Below are positions 41,049 to 41,080 of a stretch of DNA of 41,080 bases, in pieces. Position 1 is the first letter of the stretch, and every line of letters begins with the position of its first letter. Source of the stretch: Paludibacteraceae bacterium (lineage in GTDB: Bacteria > Bacteroidota > Bacteroidia > Bacteroidales > Paludibacteraceae); assembly GCA_017471285.1 (NCBI GenBank), contig JAFUUZ010000039.1:1-41080 (forward strand), in the 5' to 3' direction. The position numbers and the translations under genes are program-made. A model generated the notes under the pieces. That model had not been told where the DNA came from and did not search any database. It was given only the letters and a program-made list of their open reading frames with translations.

Positions 41049-41080
41049 TGGTGCCACCGAGAATCGAACTAGGGACACAA
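41049..41080 (-). tRNA. 3' part of a tRNA, probably tRNA-Phe (partial)
   Basis: The minus strand shows a variable loop (GTGTC-like), a T arm around TTCGATT, the acceptor half TGGCACC and discriminator A; the 5' part lies beyond the window. The CCTTGTGTCCC-like junction suggests Phe, but the anticodon is not in view. The T stem has one T-C mismatch. Confidence 0.7.

Overview
The window looks like the chromosome of a Bacteroidota bacterium, most likely order Bacteroidales. Several genes are preceded by the phylum-type promoter TAnnTTTG with an upstream TTG/TTTG about 20 bases away (151, 17108, 20571, 37205). Most genes lack a good Shine-Dalgarno sequence. A type IX secretion (T9SS) lipoprotein gene of the PorW/SprE type is present, and a giant exported protein ends in a T9SS-type C-terminal domain. 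Genus cannot be told from the sequence alone.

Layout. 1-1575: end of an upstream gene, a terminator, and an AbiEi/AbiEii type IV toxin-antitoxin pair. 1588-6402: a compact acyl-chain cluster of ACP, ketosynthase, ACP and two tandem, mosaic acyl-adenylating enzymes. 6429-7589: a four-helix-bundle (S23/IVP/Avd-like) gene bracketed by heptanucleotide arrays, then a DUF3737 beta-helix protein. 7790-9986: a RhuM-family protein and a DUF1016/PDDEXK nuclease lying between two copies of a 53-base junction repeat. 10012-16997: a 2035-residue exported repeat protein and a Gly/Ser/Trp-rich membrane protein. 17141-18577: a DUF234-type ATPase/nuclease. 18615-32000: five consecutive exported proteins, ending in a 1999-residue T9SS cargo and an outer-membrane beta-barrel protein. 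32004-41080: mostly core genes (tsaB, porW/sprE, tRNA-Pro, miaB, a small ORF, greA, a HIT protein, a TerB-like protein, an M13 peptidase, and the 3' end of a tRNA that is probably Phe).

The most unusual signal is a family of short arrays with strict 7-base periodicity at 13 places: 58, 3302, 3786, 5337, 6399, 6770, 7576, 32322, 32618, 37415, 37948, 38885 and 40651. Between genes, the arrays start at or just before a stop codon and often run up to the next start codon, so they supply C-terminal residues, stop codons and start codons. Inside genes (both ligases, tsaB, the M13 peptidase) they are translated in frame. The four-helix-bundle gene has arrays of the same heptad type on both sides in inverted orientation. 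No array was seen between about 7.61 and 32.32 kb, the accessory/surface-protein block. I propose that the arrays and the four-helix-bundle protein form a linked repeat-spreading system. The pattern is read directly from the sequence; the mechanism is inference.

A second family, palindromic CCCTC...GAGGG repeats, lies in frame in both ligases and in tsaB. The ketosynthase has Arg where the first catalytic His is expected, and the two ligases share near-identical ends around unrelated-looking cores. Several exported proteins share a short C-terminal motif distinct from the classical T9SS domain.
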